Shown here piece by piece: positions 20,092-20,773 of a stretch of 20,773 nucleotides of DNA. Positions within the stretch are counted from its first letter, which is position 1. Every line of letters begins with the position of its first letter. The notes beneath the pieces are model-generated. The model ran no database searches and was not told the origin of the DNA. It saw only the letters and a list, made by a program, of their open reading frames with translations. The stretch is from the NCBI GenBank assembly GCA_910592205.1, contig CAJVPJ010000614.1:1-20773 (forward strand), in the 5' to 3' direction. Made by a program: the position numbers and the translations under genes. This stretch comes from Paraglomus occultum (lineage: Eukaryota > Glomeromycota > Glomeromycetes > Paraglomerales > Paraglomeraceae).

Positions 20092-20773
20092 ATGAGTTCT
20101 AGTTCTAGTTCAGCAACCGGTTATGCGCCAGACACTTTTCCCACCACCAGTGCTCCCTATGTGACATCTTCGTCATCAGCAATGAGCGACATTGTAAACC
20201 AAGGCAGTTTTCCTAAGATCATACTTCAATTAATGGAACAAGGCCTTATTTCACCAGATGAGCAAATAGAAGAATTGTTAACAGGCTTGAAATACTCTCG
20301 AAATATTTATGCATTGAAATACATTCTCGAGCATAAAGGAGAGTTTGTGTCAGTAGAGGTGTTAACTACAGCTGTAAAGAGTCTATGTTCTCAAGAGTTT
20401 GATGAAGTGTTCTCAGGAGAAACAACTATTAAGTTAGAATGGAAACTACGAGTTATTATGACTATATTGGAGCAAATGTGTCAGAATAAGTGTCGATTTA
20501 CATGCCAATTTCTTGATTGTGTTAGACAAGCCATTTCCATGTGCAAGAAAGCACACTCAAAAATCATGCAGCATGAAGGAGAAACTTGGAAACCTGAATA
20601 TTCAGAATTTAATAACTCAGATGAAACTGCCAAAAGCTTTAATTGCAATTACAATATTAGATACCTTCTCAAAATTATTGAGAATACATTAAATGCTGTT
20701 TCTGGTGATAAGACCCCATATAAGACAGGCATTGATCGAGCCATTGCAGCATTAAAAGGTTTACTTGTTGCCA
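20092..20773 (+). CDS. Family copy C: 5' part of a helical / RING-like / TPR family gene (3' end beyond window)
   Basis: The frame from ATG 20092 is open to the window end (227 codons). It starts with a Ser-rich leader (six Ser in a row, then TFPTT), then the conserved helical core shared with copies A and B: FPKIILQLMEQGL, YSRNIYALKYILEH, SQEFDEVFSGETTIKLEW, FTCQFLD, KIMQHEGETWKPE. It runs head-to-tail with copy B, starting 1525 bases after B's stop, as expected from tandem duplication. Copy C is closer to A than to B in the last stretch (SxDKTPYKTxIDRAIAALKGLLVA in both). The RING-like, TPR and tail parts are outside the window. Function unknown; same reasoning as copy B. Confidence 0.88.
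   Translation, partial: MSSSSSSATGYAPDTFPTTSAPYVTSSSSAMSDIVNQGSFPKIILQLMEQGLISPDEQIEELLTGLKYSRNIYALKYILEHKGEFVSVEVLTTAVKSLCSQEFDEVFSGETTIKLEWKLRVIMTILEQMCQNKCRFTCQFLDCVRQAISMCKKAHSKIMQHEGETWKPEYSEFNNSDETAKSFNCNYNIRYLLKIIENTLNAVSGDKTPYKTGIDRAIAALKGLLVA
20731..20771 (+). repeat. Inverted copy of bases 3-43 (41 identical bases)
   Basis: 20731-20771 equals the reverse complement of 3-43 exactly. Both encode IDRAIAALKGLLV in copies C and A. Similarity continues inward at a lower level across the whole N-terminal coding region, so this is the visible end of a long inverted paralogous repeat flanking the window. Confidence 0.95.

Overview
The window looks like nuclear DNA of an early-diverging, intron-rich, AT-rich fungus. 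Three things point there. (1) A 13-exon gene encodes a fungal-type Mvp1/SNX8 sorting nexin (PX plus BAR) that splices cleanly into one 602-residue frame. (2) Introns are short (about 60-150 bases), nearly all GT-AG, with fungal-style branch sites. (3) Three copies are present of a large helical / RING-like / TPR protein whose style resembles gene families I associate with arbuscular mycorrhizal fungi. Mucoromycota, most likely Glomeromycotina, is my best guess; that placement is inference, not something the sequence proves.

Layout. 1-610 (-): 5' part of family copy A, cut by the window edge, with a probable frame break at its N-terminus. 611-2791: no confident gene; some coding-like scraps and a G-rich/T-rich patch. 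2792-5715 (+): mvp1. 5716-7014: convergent 3' region with simple repeats. 7015-10144 (-): two-exon gene for a 993-residue basic, low-complexity protein with MDM1/MAP6-like microtubule-binding motifs and a spectacular Tyr-Asp-Asp-Arg repeat block. 10145-15359: a 5.2 kb gap holding at best one weakly supported, multi-exon minus-strand gene (about 10747-11862) and simple repeats. 15360-18566 (+): complete family copy B, six exons, 933 residues. 18567-20091: spacer with coding-like relic fragments and a 14-base C run. 20092-20773 (+): 5' part of family copy C, cut by the window edge.

Copies B and C are head-to-tail; copy A faces the opposite way at the far end. Both window ends fall at the same codon of the homologous genes, in opposite orientation, with 41 identical bases. 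This is what a contig broken in a repeated gene family looks like. mvp1 (endosomal sorting) and the microtubule-motif gene are probably ordinary single-copy neighbours with no functional link to the family; nothing here resembles an operon. The most novel content is the A/B/C family: a helical N-terminus, a one-zinc SP-RING/U-box-like module, TPRs and a beta-rich tail that I cannot match to a named protein.
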